From JBEKEX01 sp050013615 (lineage in GTDB: Bacteria; Chloroflexota; Anaerolineae; Anaerolineales; Anaerolineaceae): a stretch of 8,525 bases of DNA. Under the pieces are notes generated by a model. The model saw only the letters and a list, made by a program, of their open reading frames with translations. It was not told where the DNA came from and did no database searches. Made by a program: the position numbers and the translations under genes. Shown in pieces: positions 1 to 5,871 of this stretch; the first letter of the stretch is position 1, and every line of letters begins with the position of its first letter. The DNA is taken from the NCBI GenBank assembly GCA_050013615.1, contig JBEKEX010000166.1:1-8525 (forward strand), read 5' to 3'.

Positions 1-130
1 TGGCAATCACGACAAGCAACTCGATGAGGGTGAAGGCAACGCGCGCCCGGCCGGAAGCGGAGGCAGGCTTGGGCGTTGGGAGAAGATGGGGCTCGGATGG
101 AACTCGAATACGTGTTAGCGAACGCTTCAT
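1..130 (-). CDS. Prepilin-like N-terminus, probable DUF1559 family protein (partial)
   Basis: The minus strand opens with ATG at 130-128 and runs off the left edge after 43 complete codons. A basic, Pro/Ser/Ala-rich leader of about 30 residues is followed by AFTLIELLVVIA, the type IV pilin-like cleavage/methylation segment: the conserved Phe-Thr-Leu-Ile-Glu with Glu at +5, then a hydrophobic helix. Ala replaces the usual Gly before the Phe. This start is typical of secreted pseudopilin-like proteins, and the wording LIELLVVIA is characteristic of the DUF1559 proteins that planctomycetes carry in large numbers. The body that would confirm the family lies outside the window. The start follows the upstream regulator's stop by 59 bp on the same strand, an arrangement in keeping with planctomycete genomes. 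No clear Shine-Dalgarno sequence is visible. The prepilin motif is certain; the DUF1559 assignment is inferred. Confidence 0.75.
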   Translation of the reverse strand, partial: MKRSLTRIRVPSEPHLLPTPKPASASGRARVAFTLIELLVVIA

Positions 131-189
131 GATCAGTTCATTTCTGCGGCCATAGTGTCTCTAATATCTTATACTAGCCGAGAAATCGG

Positions 190-978
190 TTAGCGCACAA
201 CGCCAACTTGCGGCAAATAATCGCCATTTTGCGACAGGGGTGATTCGACCGAACGGGTGCCAAATTCCTTGCGGTAGGCGAGCGGGCTCAAACGTGTTTC
301 GGCCCTGAAATACCGGGCGAAATGTTGCATATTGGGGAAGCCGAGGGAATCGGCGATCTGCCCAATGGGCAGGTGGGTTTCGACCAGCAGGCGGGCAATT
401 TGGTCGGTGCGCAGGCGCCGGGTTTCCTGGAGAATGGAATGACCGATTTCGCGGCGGAAGCGGCGCTCCAACGCGCGGCGCGACCACCCGGCAGCACGCG
501 CAACATCCGTGACGGAAACCGATTCACGGACGTGGTCGCGCATGAACCGCAAGGCTCGGCCGACGTGAGGGTCCTCGGCAGCGACCGTGTCCGTGGAACG
601 GCGGGCCACGACGTGAGTTGGGTAAACGTTGATTTTGCCAGGGAGATCGTGCCGGCGGCGGATCAACTTCGAAAGGGCTTGCGCCGCCTCATAACCAGCC
701 CTCTCGAAATTGATGGCGACGCTGGACATGGCTGGATCGGCAAGGCCGCACACCAGCTCATCGTTGTCGGCGCCGATGACCCCGACCGCGTCAGGGACGG
801 GAAGCCGTGCGACCTTGCAGGCTTCCATGACTTGAACGCCGCAATCGTCGTTGCAGGCCATCAAGCCGACGGGCCTGGGCAAGGAAAGCAGCCAACGAGC
901 CATCGCCTGGCGTTGCTGCTCCATCGAACCTTTGCGGACCGGTTTTGTCGTATAACAAGCGCACTCATACCCTGCCTC
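190..978 (-). other. XylR-type regulator remnant: half LacI-like sensor plus AraC DNA-binding domain
   Basis: This marks the foreign-looking 3' part of the chimeric frame. Intact XylR-type regulators have a full periplasmic-binding-like sensor of about 280 residues, then a double helix-turn-helix AraC domain, and act as one-component sugar-responsive activators. Here the homology begins at EAGYECACY, the strand after the middle of the sensor. The Trp590-Ser593 segment, the Ala602-Cys603-Asn604-Asp605 loop and the Asp632-Asn633-Asp634-Glu635 loop are all present, but the first lobe of about 145 residues, including half of the ligand cleft, is missing. The AraC domain is complete, with both recognition helices (near 728-738 and 776-786). 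As it stands, the protein could bind DNA but should not bind sugar normally. Hand counts give 81 G+C of 120 at 481-600, against 31 and 29 of 60 at 1021-1080 and 1441-1500. Confidence 0.75.
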
Positions 979-2661
979 CTGGATGCGCCGGGCGAGCTGC
1001 AATTCCTGTTGCAGACGCTCCTGCCCGACTTTTTCTTGTTGCAGTCTTTCGTTCTGGATTGCCAGGGCAATTTGCTGGGCAACCCCATTCATGATCTCCA
1101 CCCGTTTCTCGTGGAACTGGATGGGAATTTGTTGTTCACGGGCCAACAGGACCCCGAATACTTCCCCTTTGACCGAGATCGGGAAACCGAGCAGCAGGTT
1201 GCCCTTCAACAGCTCATTATGGCTTGGCGATGTGCCCGGTTCCGGACAGGATAATGCCGGCCAACGGGTTGGAGACACCGAGCCGCTTTCCAGCATGCAA
1301 AATGCCATGGCATCCCGCTGCGCAATGGCGGCCAACAAGGGTGAAGTGGACGCGGGGTATTTTTTCGACAGTATTGCTGATTCCTGCGGGTGTGACCCCG
1401 TGACAGCCTTGAGAGGCACGAACATGTCTTGCGACTTATCCCAATCATATAGGATGCAGGCATCGATGCCGATGAGGATTGGAAGCAAGTGCAGGATGTT
1501 CTCAAGAATGTCATCCAGCGAATTTTGACTGACCACGGCCTGGGCAACTTGCAACAAGACGGCCGTGACGTAAGAATCTTCCTGCCTGGCTTCGAGCAGC
1601 CTGATATTTTCGATGGCGACTGCGGTCTGGTTAGCAATGCCATGCAAAATAGCCAGTGTCCGGTCGTCGAAGCCGGAGCTGGTTCCATGCTTGACCGGCT
1701 GCTGGTGGATGACCAGGAATGCTCCCAACAGCTCGCCGTGAGAAACGAGTGGGATCAATACCTGTGTATTCTTTCCAGGCAGCAAGCCGCCCAGGGGCAA
1801 ATTCAGGTCTTTGGCGGCATCTTGGAGGAACAGGGTACTTTTTTGTGCAGCCAATTGAGCAAATGCAGGTGAGTCTTGCAGCTTGCTAAGCGTGCCCTGC
1901 GACGGCGAGTCAAGTCCCTGACCAGTCTCATATATAAATCCGGCCAAGTCTTCATCCCAAAGGAAGAACGCGCATTGCTTCATCCCGACCAGCAGCGGGG
2001 TCAGGCGCACCATGGTAACAAGCAAGTCATCCAGCGACGACATTTCCTGGACGGCTTGAGCCACTTGCAGCAAGACCGTGGAACTCCAAGCCTGGGTCTG
2101 TGCGTTGGCGTAAGTTCGGGCATTTTGTATCGCAACCGCAGCATAAGAGGCAAAGGTTGCCACGATGGCGCTGGCTTCCGGGCCGTACCGCCCAGGGTCG
2201 TGATAGGCCAGAGACAGGATACCCAGCATCTCATTACCGGAACGCAATGGCGCTGCAATCGATGAATAATTCGGCGAGTAGTTCAGTGCCGCCCCCAACG
2301 GACCAAAGGGATCGGTGGGTTGGCGGATACTGGGTTCGGTCACGGTCAGGGCTGAATCGAGCCATAAACGAATATCATTCGTCTCGCGGCGGACGCGAAT
2401 AATCTTTTCTGCATCCACACCATGCACGGCCGCAAGCTCCAATTCCTGGCCGAGCGCATGATCCTGAGGCTTGGGCTCTTCCAAAAGCCAAATGGCGGAG
2501 GCATCACAGGGAAGGTTCGCTTCTAGTTTATCGAGGATTGTTTCGAGAAGATTTTCCAGGGGTGAATTGGAAGAAAGCAGCCTAGCCACGTCGCGGAAAC
2601 TATCGGCGACCTGGCGCCGCCATTGTTCCGAGCGGTAAAGGCTGGCGTTTCGCAAAGTCAC
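190..2661 (-). CDS. Chimeric reading frame: GAF-GAF-GAF sensor C-terminal part joined to XylR-type LacI/AraC regulator C-terminal half
   Basis: This is an 823-codon open frame whose first possible start is a GTG at 2661. The same frame is open upstream through EDRVLIEALAASIAV (from 2703), which is the end of a GAF domain, so the GTG is probably not a real start and the frame continues the gene at 2658-4016 after a frameshift. Residues about 20-185, 190-355 and 365-540 look like three GAF domains with short helical linkers. Residues 536-561 form a Gln/Glu/Leu-rich coiled coil ending LQLARRIQ, the linker that in this architecture leads into a SpoIIE-type PP2C phosphatase. Instead, residues 562-690 match the second half of a LacI-like sugar-binding domain (GLMACNDD, VIGADNDE) and 697-802 an AraC HTH domain (LERRFRREIG, GFPNMQHFARYFR), the XylR layout common in planctomycetes. 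Neither parent domain set is complete. The stop is TAA at 190-192. I regard the fusion as an artefact or a broken gene unless reads prove otherwise. Confidence 0.7.
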   Translation of the reverse strand: MTLRNASLYRSEQWRRQVADSFRDVARLLSSNSPLENLLETILDKLEANLPCDASAIWLLEEPKPQDHALGQELELAAVHGVDAEKIIRVRRETNDIRLWLDSALTVTEPSIRQPTDPFGPLGAALNYSPNYSSIAAPLRSGNEMLGILSLAYHDPGRYGPEASAIVATFASYAAVAIQNARTYANAQTQAWSSTVLLQVAQAVQEMSSLDDLLVTMVRLTPLLVGMKQCAFFLWDEDLAGFIYETGQGLDSPSQGTLSKLQDSPAFAQLAAQKSTLFLQDAAKDLNLPLGGLLPGKNTQVLIPLVSHGELLGAFLVIHQQPVKHGTSSGFDDRTLAILHGIANQTAVAIENIRLLEARQEDSYVTAVLLQVAQAVVSQNSLDDILENILHLLPILIGIDACILYDWDKSQDMFVPLKAVTGSHPQESAILSKKYPASTSPLLAAIAQRDAMAFCMLESGSVSPTRWPALSCPEPGTSPSHNELLKGNLLLGFPISVKGEVFGVLLAREQQIPIQFHEKRVEIMNGVAQQIALAIQNERLQQEKVGQERLQQELQLARRIQEAGYECACYTTKPVRKGSMEQQRQAMARWLLSLPRPVGLMACNDDCGVQVMEACKVARLPVPDAVGVIGADNDELVCGLADPAMSSVAINFERAGYEAAQALSKLIRRRHDLPGKINVYPTHVVARRSTDTVAAEDPHVGRALRFMRDHVRESVSVTDVARAAGWSRRALERRFRREIGHSILQETRRLRTDQIARLLVETHLPIGQIADSLGFPNMQHFARYFRAETRLSPLAYRKEFGTRSVESPLSQNGDYLPQVGVVR
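979..996 (-). other. Hybrid junction between the GAF-phosphatase linker and the XylR-type regulator
   Basis: The codons for Leu556-Ala-Arg-Arg-Ile-Gln561 lie here. Leftward in protein terms, QELQLARRIQ is the standard end of the coiled-coil linker before a SpoIIE phosphatase domain. Rightward, RRIQEAGYEC fits the interior of a XylR-type sensor domain. Both parents could plausibly share this short stretch, so the exact join can lie anywhere within it. The frame is preserved, which is why the chimera reads as a single long gene. Confidence 0.65.
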
Positions 2662-4016
2662 GGCAATGCTGGCTGCGAGGGCCTCGATGAGAACCCGGTC
2701 TTCGTGGGGAACATATCGGCTGGGCGGTACAGGGGCTCGGCGCTCACATCATTGGCCAGCAGGCTTTTACCGGTGCGCGCGACCCAAGGAATGATACCCT
2801 GGGGAGCGTCTAGATCGTAGGCGATTTGTTCGCGCAGAAATATCCCGCTGCGCGGGCCGCTGCCGGCGCGGTAGATGACTTTCTTTTCGTTGGCCTGAAC
2901 GGTGAACAAATGCACAAATTGGTAATCGAACCGGTCGTGGATCAGGCGCACGATCTCCTGCAACAGCGAATCGGTTTCAAGGATGGAGTTGAGGGCGTGA
3001 CTGACATCCAAGACGGCCGCGATCTGATCGGCGCGCTGGCGCAAATGTGAATAGATGCGGCTGTCTTCGATGGCGAGAGCGATGTTATCCGCCAGGGAGC
3101 GCAGGAGGACGATGTCGAATTCATGGAAGGCATCCAATTGGTCGCTCTGAACGTCCATGACTCCCAAGACACGGTTTTCTATTTTCAGCGGGATCGTTGT
3201 CTCTGATTTTGTTTTAGGCAACAGATCGATGTAGTAATAGCTCGGCTCCAGCCTTACATCCTGGGCGACCAATTCCACGCCTTTTTCTGCTGTGGTGCCC
3301 ACCATTCCCTCACCCCATCGGGCAGTGATCTTGATCGGTGAACTTTTCGAATCCGGCTGTGTTAAAGTGTCACCGGCCAGGGTTAATTTGTTTTCTTCCG
3401 AGATGAAAATGGCAACGTAATAGTAGTGGAAAGTGTCCTGGATCAGGCGTGTTACCTGGAGACTTAACTCGTCCAAATCTGCCAGGTTGGCGATCTGGTT
3501 GCTGACCGTTTGCACCAGGGCAAGTTGCTCGGAACGCCAATTCTTGATGGCAATCTGCCGGGTGATTTGCATCGATAGGGCCGCATTGGAAACCAGCCCA
3601 TCCAAAAAATGCAACTCTTCCAGAGAAAACAGATGGTTGGCGGGGCGATGCACTTCCACCACACCCAGCAGGTCGGTGTGTGCCATCAGTGGCAGTGCAA
3701 CCTGATCTGAAACGATGGCAGTACGATGTGAGATTTTACCTGCGGTCGTGTTTTGATAGCAAGGACGCCGATTTTTGAGCACCTCAGCCACAAGCATTGG
3801 CATTTTCTGTGATGGAATGGTTCTTACGTCTGCCTGGCCGGGCAGGGGATAGTAGGGCTCTGCCAGCCAGAGGGTGGCACGCGCCTTCAGATATTGTTGG
3901 ACGGCAGATTTAACGAGGATCCGTTGGTTAGATGCTAAAGGCTCGGCAAGGAGTTTCTCGCCGAGCTCAAGAAATTGTTTCCAATCCGGGATGCTTTTCT
4001 CTGCCTTCGACGACAT
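2658..4016 (-). CDS. Multi-GAF sensor protein, N-terminal part (frameshifted; probably a GAF-SpoIIE phosphatase originally)
   Basis: The start is ATG at 4016-4014. It overlaps the stop of the upstream HATPase gene by one base (TGATG), which indicates translational coupling; an in-frame TTG one codon upstream is less likely. The 452 residues hold a GAF domain at about 12-155, a second at about 180-315 (ending VLGVMDVQSD...LADNIALAIED), helical linkers, and a third starting near 352 that is cut at Thr440. The last 12 residues (GFSSRPSQPALP) are out of frame. The true GAF ending EDRVLIEALAASIAV follows in another frame. GAF domains bind small ligands or pigments; no chromophore Cys can be assigned. 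In related operons such stacked GAF domains control a C-terminal PP2C phosphatase acting on the neighbouring STAS protein. As drawn, the product is truncated and lacks any output domain. Confidence 0.8.
   Translation of the reverse strand: MSSKAEKSIPDWKQFLELGEKLLAEPLASNQRILVKSAVQQYLKARATLWLAEPYYPLPGQADVRTIPSQKMPMLVAEVLKNRRPCYQNTTAGKISHRTAIVSDQVALPLMAHTDLLGVVEVHRPANHLFSLEELHFLDGLVSNAALSMQITRQIAIKNWRSEQLALVQTVSNQIANLADLDELSLQVTRLIQDTFHYYYVAIFISEENKLTLAGDTLTQPDSKSSPIKITARWGEGMVGTTAEKGVELVAQDVRLEPSYYYIDLLPKTKSETTIPLKIENRVLGVMDVQSDQLDAFHEFDIVLLRSLADNIALAIEDSRIYSHLRQRADQIAAVLDVSHALNSILETDSLLQEIVRLIHDRFDYQFVHLFTVQANEKKVIYRAGSGPRSGIFLREQIAYDLDAPQGIIPWVARTGKSLLANDVSAEPLYRPADMFPTKTGFSSRPSQPALP
2695..2703 (-). 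other. Site of internal deletion and frameshift in GAF3
   Basis: At GAAGACCGG (minus strand) the first frame reads DMFPTKTG and the second reads EDRVLIEALAAS. GAF2 of the same protein has DLLPKTKSETT at the first of these positions and HEFDIVLLRSLADN at the second, with about 28-30 residues between them. That block, including the conserved VLGV-D-QSD strand, is missing from GAF3. The missing length cannot be a multiple of three, because the frame changes. ACG-AAG-ACC in one frame and GAA-GAC-CGG in the other overlap at GAAGACC, which could have been a short direct repeat flanking the lost segment. Confidence 0.7.
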
Positions 4017-4432
4017 CAAGCTTTCACTTTATTGTATTTGGTCATGGTCAAGATGTTGGTGTCATTGGTTGTATCGAACTCGACTCTGTCCATCCATTGA
4101 CGCATGATGTAAAGACCCAGACCATGCGCTTTGCGGCTTCCAAGGGGACGCCTCAAATCGGGGGTGGGGATCTTAGAGGGGTCAAACGGTTTTCCATGGT
4201 CACGTAAAACAATGGTCAAATGATCTTCCGATACTAAGTATGAGCATTCGATGGTACCGAGATCTTCTCCCCCATAAGCATGTTCGATGATGTTGGAGCA
4301 AGCTTCATCGATTGCGGTTTCGACTTCGTACGACGCAAAATCATTCAAATGTGCTTCTTGGGCTGCCTGACGGACGAACGATGCGATCTTATTCAGGCTG
4401 TCGTATCGCCCGGGAAAAGTCAACGTAGGCAT
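4016..4432 (-). CDS. HATPase-type anti-sigma factor / serine kinase (RsbW/SpoIIAB-like)
   Basis: This 138-residue cytoplasmic GHKL-fold protein is the usual length for RsbW-like regulators. The N-box is at 36-54 (EVETAIDEACSNIIEHAYGG, with Glu43 and Asn47 placed to bind Mg-ATP). The G1 box is DHGKPFDP at 78-85 and the G2 box is HGLGLYIMRQ at 103-112. Proteins of this family bind and inhibit a sigma factor or another target, and phosphorylate a partner STAS protein on Ser. The gene lies 17 bp after the STAS gene and overlaps the GAF sensor start by one base, so the three form one transcription unit. The start is ATG at 4432-4430. AAGGAG lies 13 bp upstream, slightly farther than ideal, and there is no nearer in-frame start. 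No sigma factor gene is visible in the window, so the target is unknown. Confidence 0.9.
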   Translation of the reverse strand: MPTLTFPGRYDSLNKIASFVRQAAQEAHLNDFASYEVETAIDEACSNIIEHAYGGEDLGTIECSYLVSEDHLTIVLRDHGKPFDPSKIPTPDLRRPLGSRKAHGLGLYIMRQWMDRVEFDTTNDTNILTMTKYNKVKA

Positions 4433-4449
4433 GATCGAGACACTGCTCC

Positions 4450-4788
4450 TTAAATGCTGCCGACTGCGGAGAGTGTATCCTTGTATATCTTGAACAGGGC
4501 ATCGAATCCGGCCAACTCGAGCGCAGATTGGACTTTCGCCGGGATGGCGGCCAGGGAAACTTCACCACGGTTGTAACGCTTGCACTCCTTCTGCGTTGCA
4601 ATCAAAATGCGCAGGCCGGCGCTGGAGATGAAATCCACGCCGCTCATGTCGATAATGATGCGGTAACGACCGGCAGTTTTGGTGATTGCATCCAGAGCAT
4701 CCGAAAGTTGGGGTGCTGTTGCGCTGTCGATCCTACCCTTGACAGATACCAGATCGCAATGTTTAAATTGGGTTGTGAAAATTTCCAT
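4450..4788 (-). CDS. STAS-domain anti-anti-sigma factor (RsbV/SpoIIAA-like)
   Basis: This single-domain STAS protein has 112 residues. I chose the start at ATG 4788-4786 because GAGG lies 7 bp upstream and the STAS fold begins at once (MEIFTTQFKHCDLVSVKGRID); the open frame reaches 4866, but the extra 26 residues resemble no domain and would cover the promoter. The phosphorylation loop is IDMSGVDFISSAGLRIL at 46-62. By alignment with SpoIIAA Ser58, Ser56 is the likely phosphoacceptor, and the usual preceding Asp is Ser55, a common variant in large sensor-linked STAS proteins. When unphosphorylated, such proteins bind the HATPase partner and release its target; phosphorylation turns them off. 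It is the first gene of the STAS-HATPase-GAF operon. Confidence 0.9.
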   Translation of the reverse strand: MEIFTTQFKHCDLVSVKGRIDSATAPQLSDALDAITKTAGRYRIIIDMSGVDFISSAGLRILIATQKECKRYNRGEVSLAAIPAKVQSALELAGFDALFKIYKDTLSAVGSI

Positions 4789-4839
4789 TTGAATACCTCG
4801 TCGTATTTCTGTTCTGATCACCTGAGATTTTATTATTGA

Positions 4840-4868
4840 ATTATAACATGGGCATATTTTAACCATTG
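4840..4868 (-). promoter_or_regulatory. Probable promoter of the STAS operon (extended -10)
   Basis: The minus strand reads TGTTATAAT (4848-4840), a perfect TATAAT box with the TGN extension. The hexamer 17 bp upstream, CAATGG (4868-4863), is a poor -35 match, as often tolerated with an extended -10. Transcription would start near 4833, leaving a leader of about 45 bases before the STAS start. Confidence 0.5.
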
Positions 4869-4900
4869 CAATTATTCGTGGTATTATTATTTCTCAACAT

Positions 4901-4980
4901 CGCCAGATGCCTGCATCGCCAGATGCCTGCATCGCCAGATGCCTGCATCGCCAGATGTTAGCCTCGCCGGATTGATACTT
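4901..4980. repeat. 16-bp tandem repeat array with internal inverted repeat, decaying rightwards
   Basis: The unit CGCCAGATGCCTGCAT occurs three times without error (4901-4916, 4917-4932, 4933-4948). A fourth unit in register keeps only its first nine bases (CGCCAGATG, 4949-4957). A fifth, still in register, begins CGCCGGAT (4965-4972). GCATC-GCCA-GATGC spans each unit boundary and can form a 5-bp stem with a 4-base loop; GATGC-CT-GCATC gives an alternative pairing. The array sits between divergent genes, upstream of both. It could be an operator array, a recombination hot spot or simple slippage DNA; the sequence does not decide this. Confidence 0.9.
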
Positions 4981-4987
4981 TTCAAGT

Positions 4988-5003
4988 AGAATTAAGCAAT
5001 TCT
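4988..5003. promoter_or_regulatory. Palindrome AGAATT-aagc-AATTCT, possible operator
   Basis: This is a perfect 6-bp inverted repeat with a 4-bp spacer, lying about 60 bp upstream of the LysM gene start. It follows TTGATA (4972-4977), which resembles a -35 box, but no convincing -10 lies at the right distance. Dyads of this size are common by chance in A/T-rich DNA, so an operator role is only a possibility. Confidence 0.25.
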
Positions 5004-5064
5004 GAGCGCATTGAATGGTTTTAGTTCATCCGGAATGGTTGATAAACCCAGAACAGGAAATTCT

Positions 5065-5820
5065 ATGAGTGAAAAACAATCACCTCAAAGTGTCATCGAT
5101 GCCTTTCAAAAACGCCAAAAAATGCTGCCGCTCATTATCGGCGGCCTGGCAGTTCTGTTGGTTATCATCGGGATCATTATCTTGGTGGTCTGGTTCACCG
5201 GTCCCAATGCTCCCGTGCTTTTCCCGACGGCAACGGCAACTGCCACATTGACCTTTACCCCGACGGCAACACAACCTTCCCCGACGCCAACGTTGACCCC
5301 CACCATTACAGAGACACCTACGTTGGCCGCTACGCAAACGCCGACCGGTCCCTATGAATATGTCGTGCAATCCGGTGACAACTGCTGGTCGATTGCAGCA
5401 GCTCATGATGCTGATTTTGCCACGTTGCTTGCGCTGAATAATTTCACTAACGGCACTTGCCCCATTACACCGGGAGGAACGATCCTAATCCCGCCGCCTG
5501 GTATGCAGTTGCCAACACCGACAGAAATACCTACCAATATGGCAATTGGTACAAGAATTAATTACACAGTTCAATCCGGCGATTCGCTTTCGATTATCGC
5601 CAGCAAGTTCAACACCACCATCGCATACATTTTGGTGGATAATCCTGGCAAAATCACCAATCAGAACAACTTGAATGTGGGTATGGTGCTGGTCATCCGC
5701 GTGAACATGGTCACACCGACGCCAACCAAAGCTCACACCAGCACACCAGCAGGATTTGTCCAGGGGCCGACGCATACGCCAACGAGTAAACCGTCAGCGA
5801 CAGTGACTCCAACTCCGTAG
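5065..5820 (+). CDS. Membrane-anchored protein with two LysM domains
   Basis: This 251-residue protein is anchored at the cell surface. I chose ATG 5065 because AGGAAA precedes it by about 5 bp; an ATG at 5035 would add ten residues without a good ribosome site. A short cytoplasmic N-terminus (1-20, basic near 16-19) is followed by one membrane helix at 21-44. A Thr/Pro/Ala linker (47-94) comes next, then LysM 1 at about 97-143 (YVVQSGDNCWSIA...PGGTILIPP), a second short linker, LysM 2 at about 167-213 (YTVQSGDSLSIIASKFN...LNVGMVLVI) and a Thr/Pro tail. LysM domains bind N-acetylglucosamine glycans such as peptidoglycan. Cys107 and Cys132 in LysM 1 could form a disulfide outside the cell. No catalytic domain is present, so it is likely a wall-binding or scaffold protein. 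It is transcribed alone and ends at the shared terminator. Confidence 0.88.
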   Translation: MSEKQSPQSVIDAFQKRQKMLPLIIGGLAVLLVIIGIIILVVWFTGPNAPVLFPTATATATLTFTPTATQPSPTPTLTPTITETPTLAATQTPTGPYEYVVQSGDNCWSIAAAHDADFATLLALNNFTNGTCPITPGGTILIPPPGMQLPTPTEIPTNMAIGTRINYTVQSGDSLSIIASKFNTTIAYILVDNPGKITNQNNLNVGMVLVIRVNMVTPTPTKAHTSTPAGFVQGPTHTPTSKPSATVTPTP

Positions 5821-5841
5821 TAACAACCTGATACAAATGAC

Positions 5842-5871
5842 AAAACGCTCCTCATTGCTGAGGGGCGTTTT
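5842..5871. terminator. Bidirectional intrinsic terminator between the LysM gene and queG
   Basis: A 13-bp stem (AAAACGCTCCTCA paired with TGAGGGGCGTTTT, one T-G wobble) closes over the loop TTGC. The stem is flanked by A4 on the left and T4 on the right, so it can end transcription from both converging genes. It lies 21 bp after the LysM stop and overlaps the queG stop codon (5870-5872). Confidence 0.85.

Larger units (their letters stand above)
4789..5064. other. Intergenic region between divergent STAS operon and LysM gene
   Basis: This 276-bp gap is A/T-rich on its left side. Besides the promoter, the 16-bp repeat array and the palindrome listed separately, it contains GAATGGTT twice on the plus strand (5013-5020 and 5033-5040, exactly 20 bp apart) and AATGGTT once on the minus strand (4867-4861), overlapping the upstream element of the STAS promoter. 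No gene or RNA is recognised. Confidence 0.6.

Noticed and set aside
322..1254. Long plus-strand open frame (310 codons) opposite the regulator and GAF region
   Set aside because: It runs antisense to a frame with clear AraC, LacI-like and GAF homology and crosses the hybrid junction. Its translation resembles no known domain. G/C-rich third positions on the other strand explain its length.
190..2661. A genuine new GAF-LacI-AraC fusion regulator
   Set aside because: Both partners are cut inside folds and seem to come from different phyla, and the frame has no proper start because of the upstream frameshift. I report it as a junction to verify rather than a new system.
4789..4866. Longer N-terminus for the STAS protein
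   Set aside because: The extension would cover the extended -10 promoter, has no domain match, and the ATG at 4788 has a well-placed GAGG.
4901..4957. Short CRISPR array
   Set aside because: Units are 16 bp and directly abutting with no spacers, and no cas genes are present.
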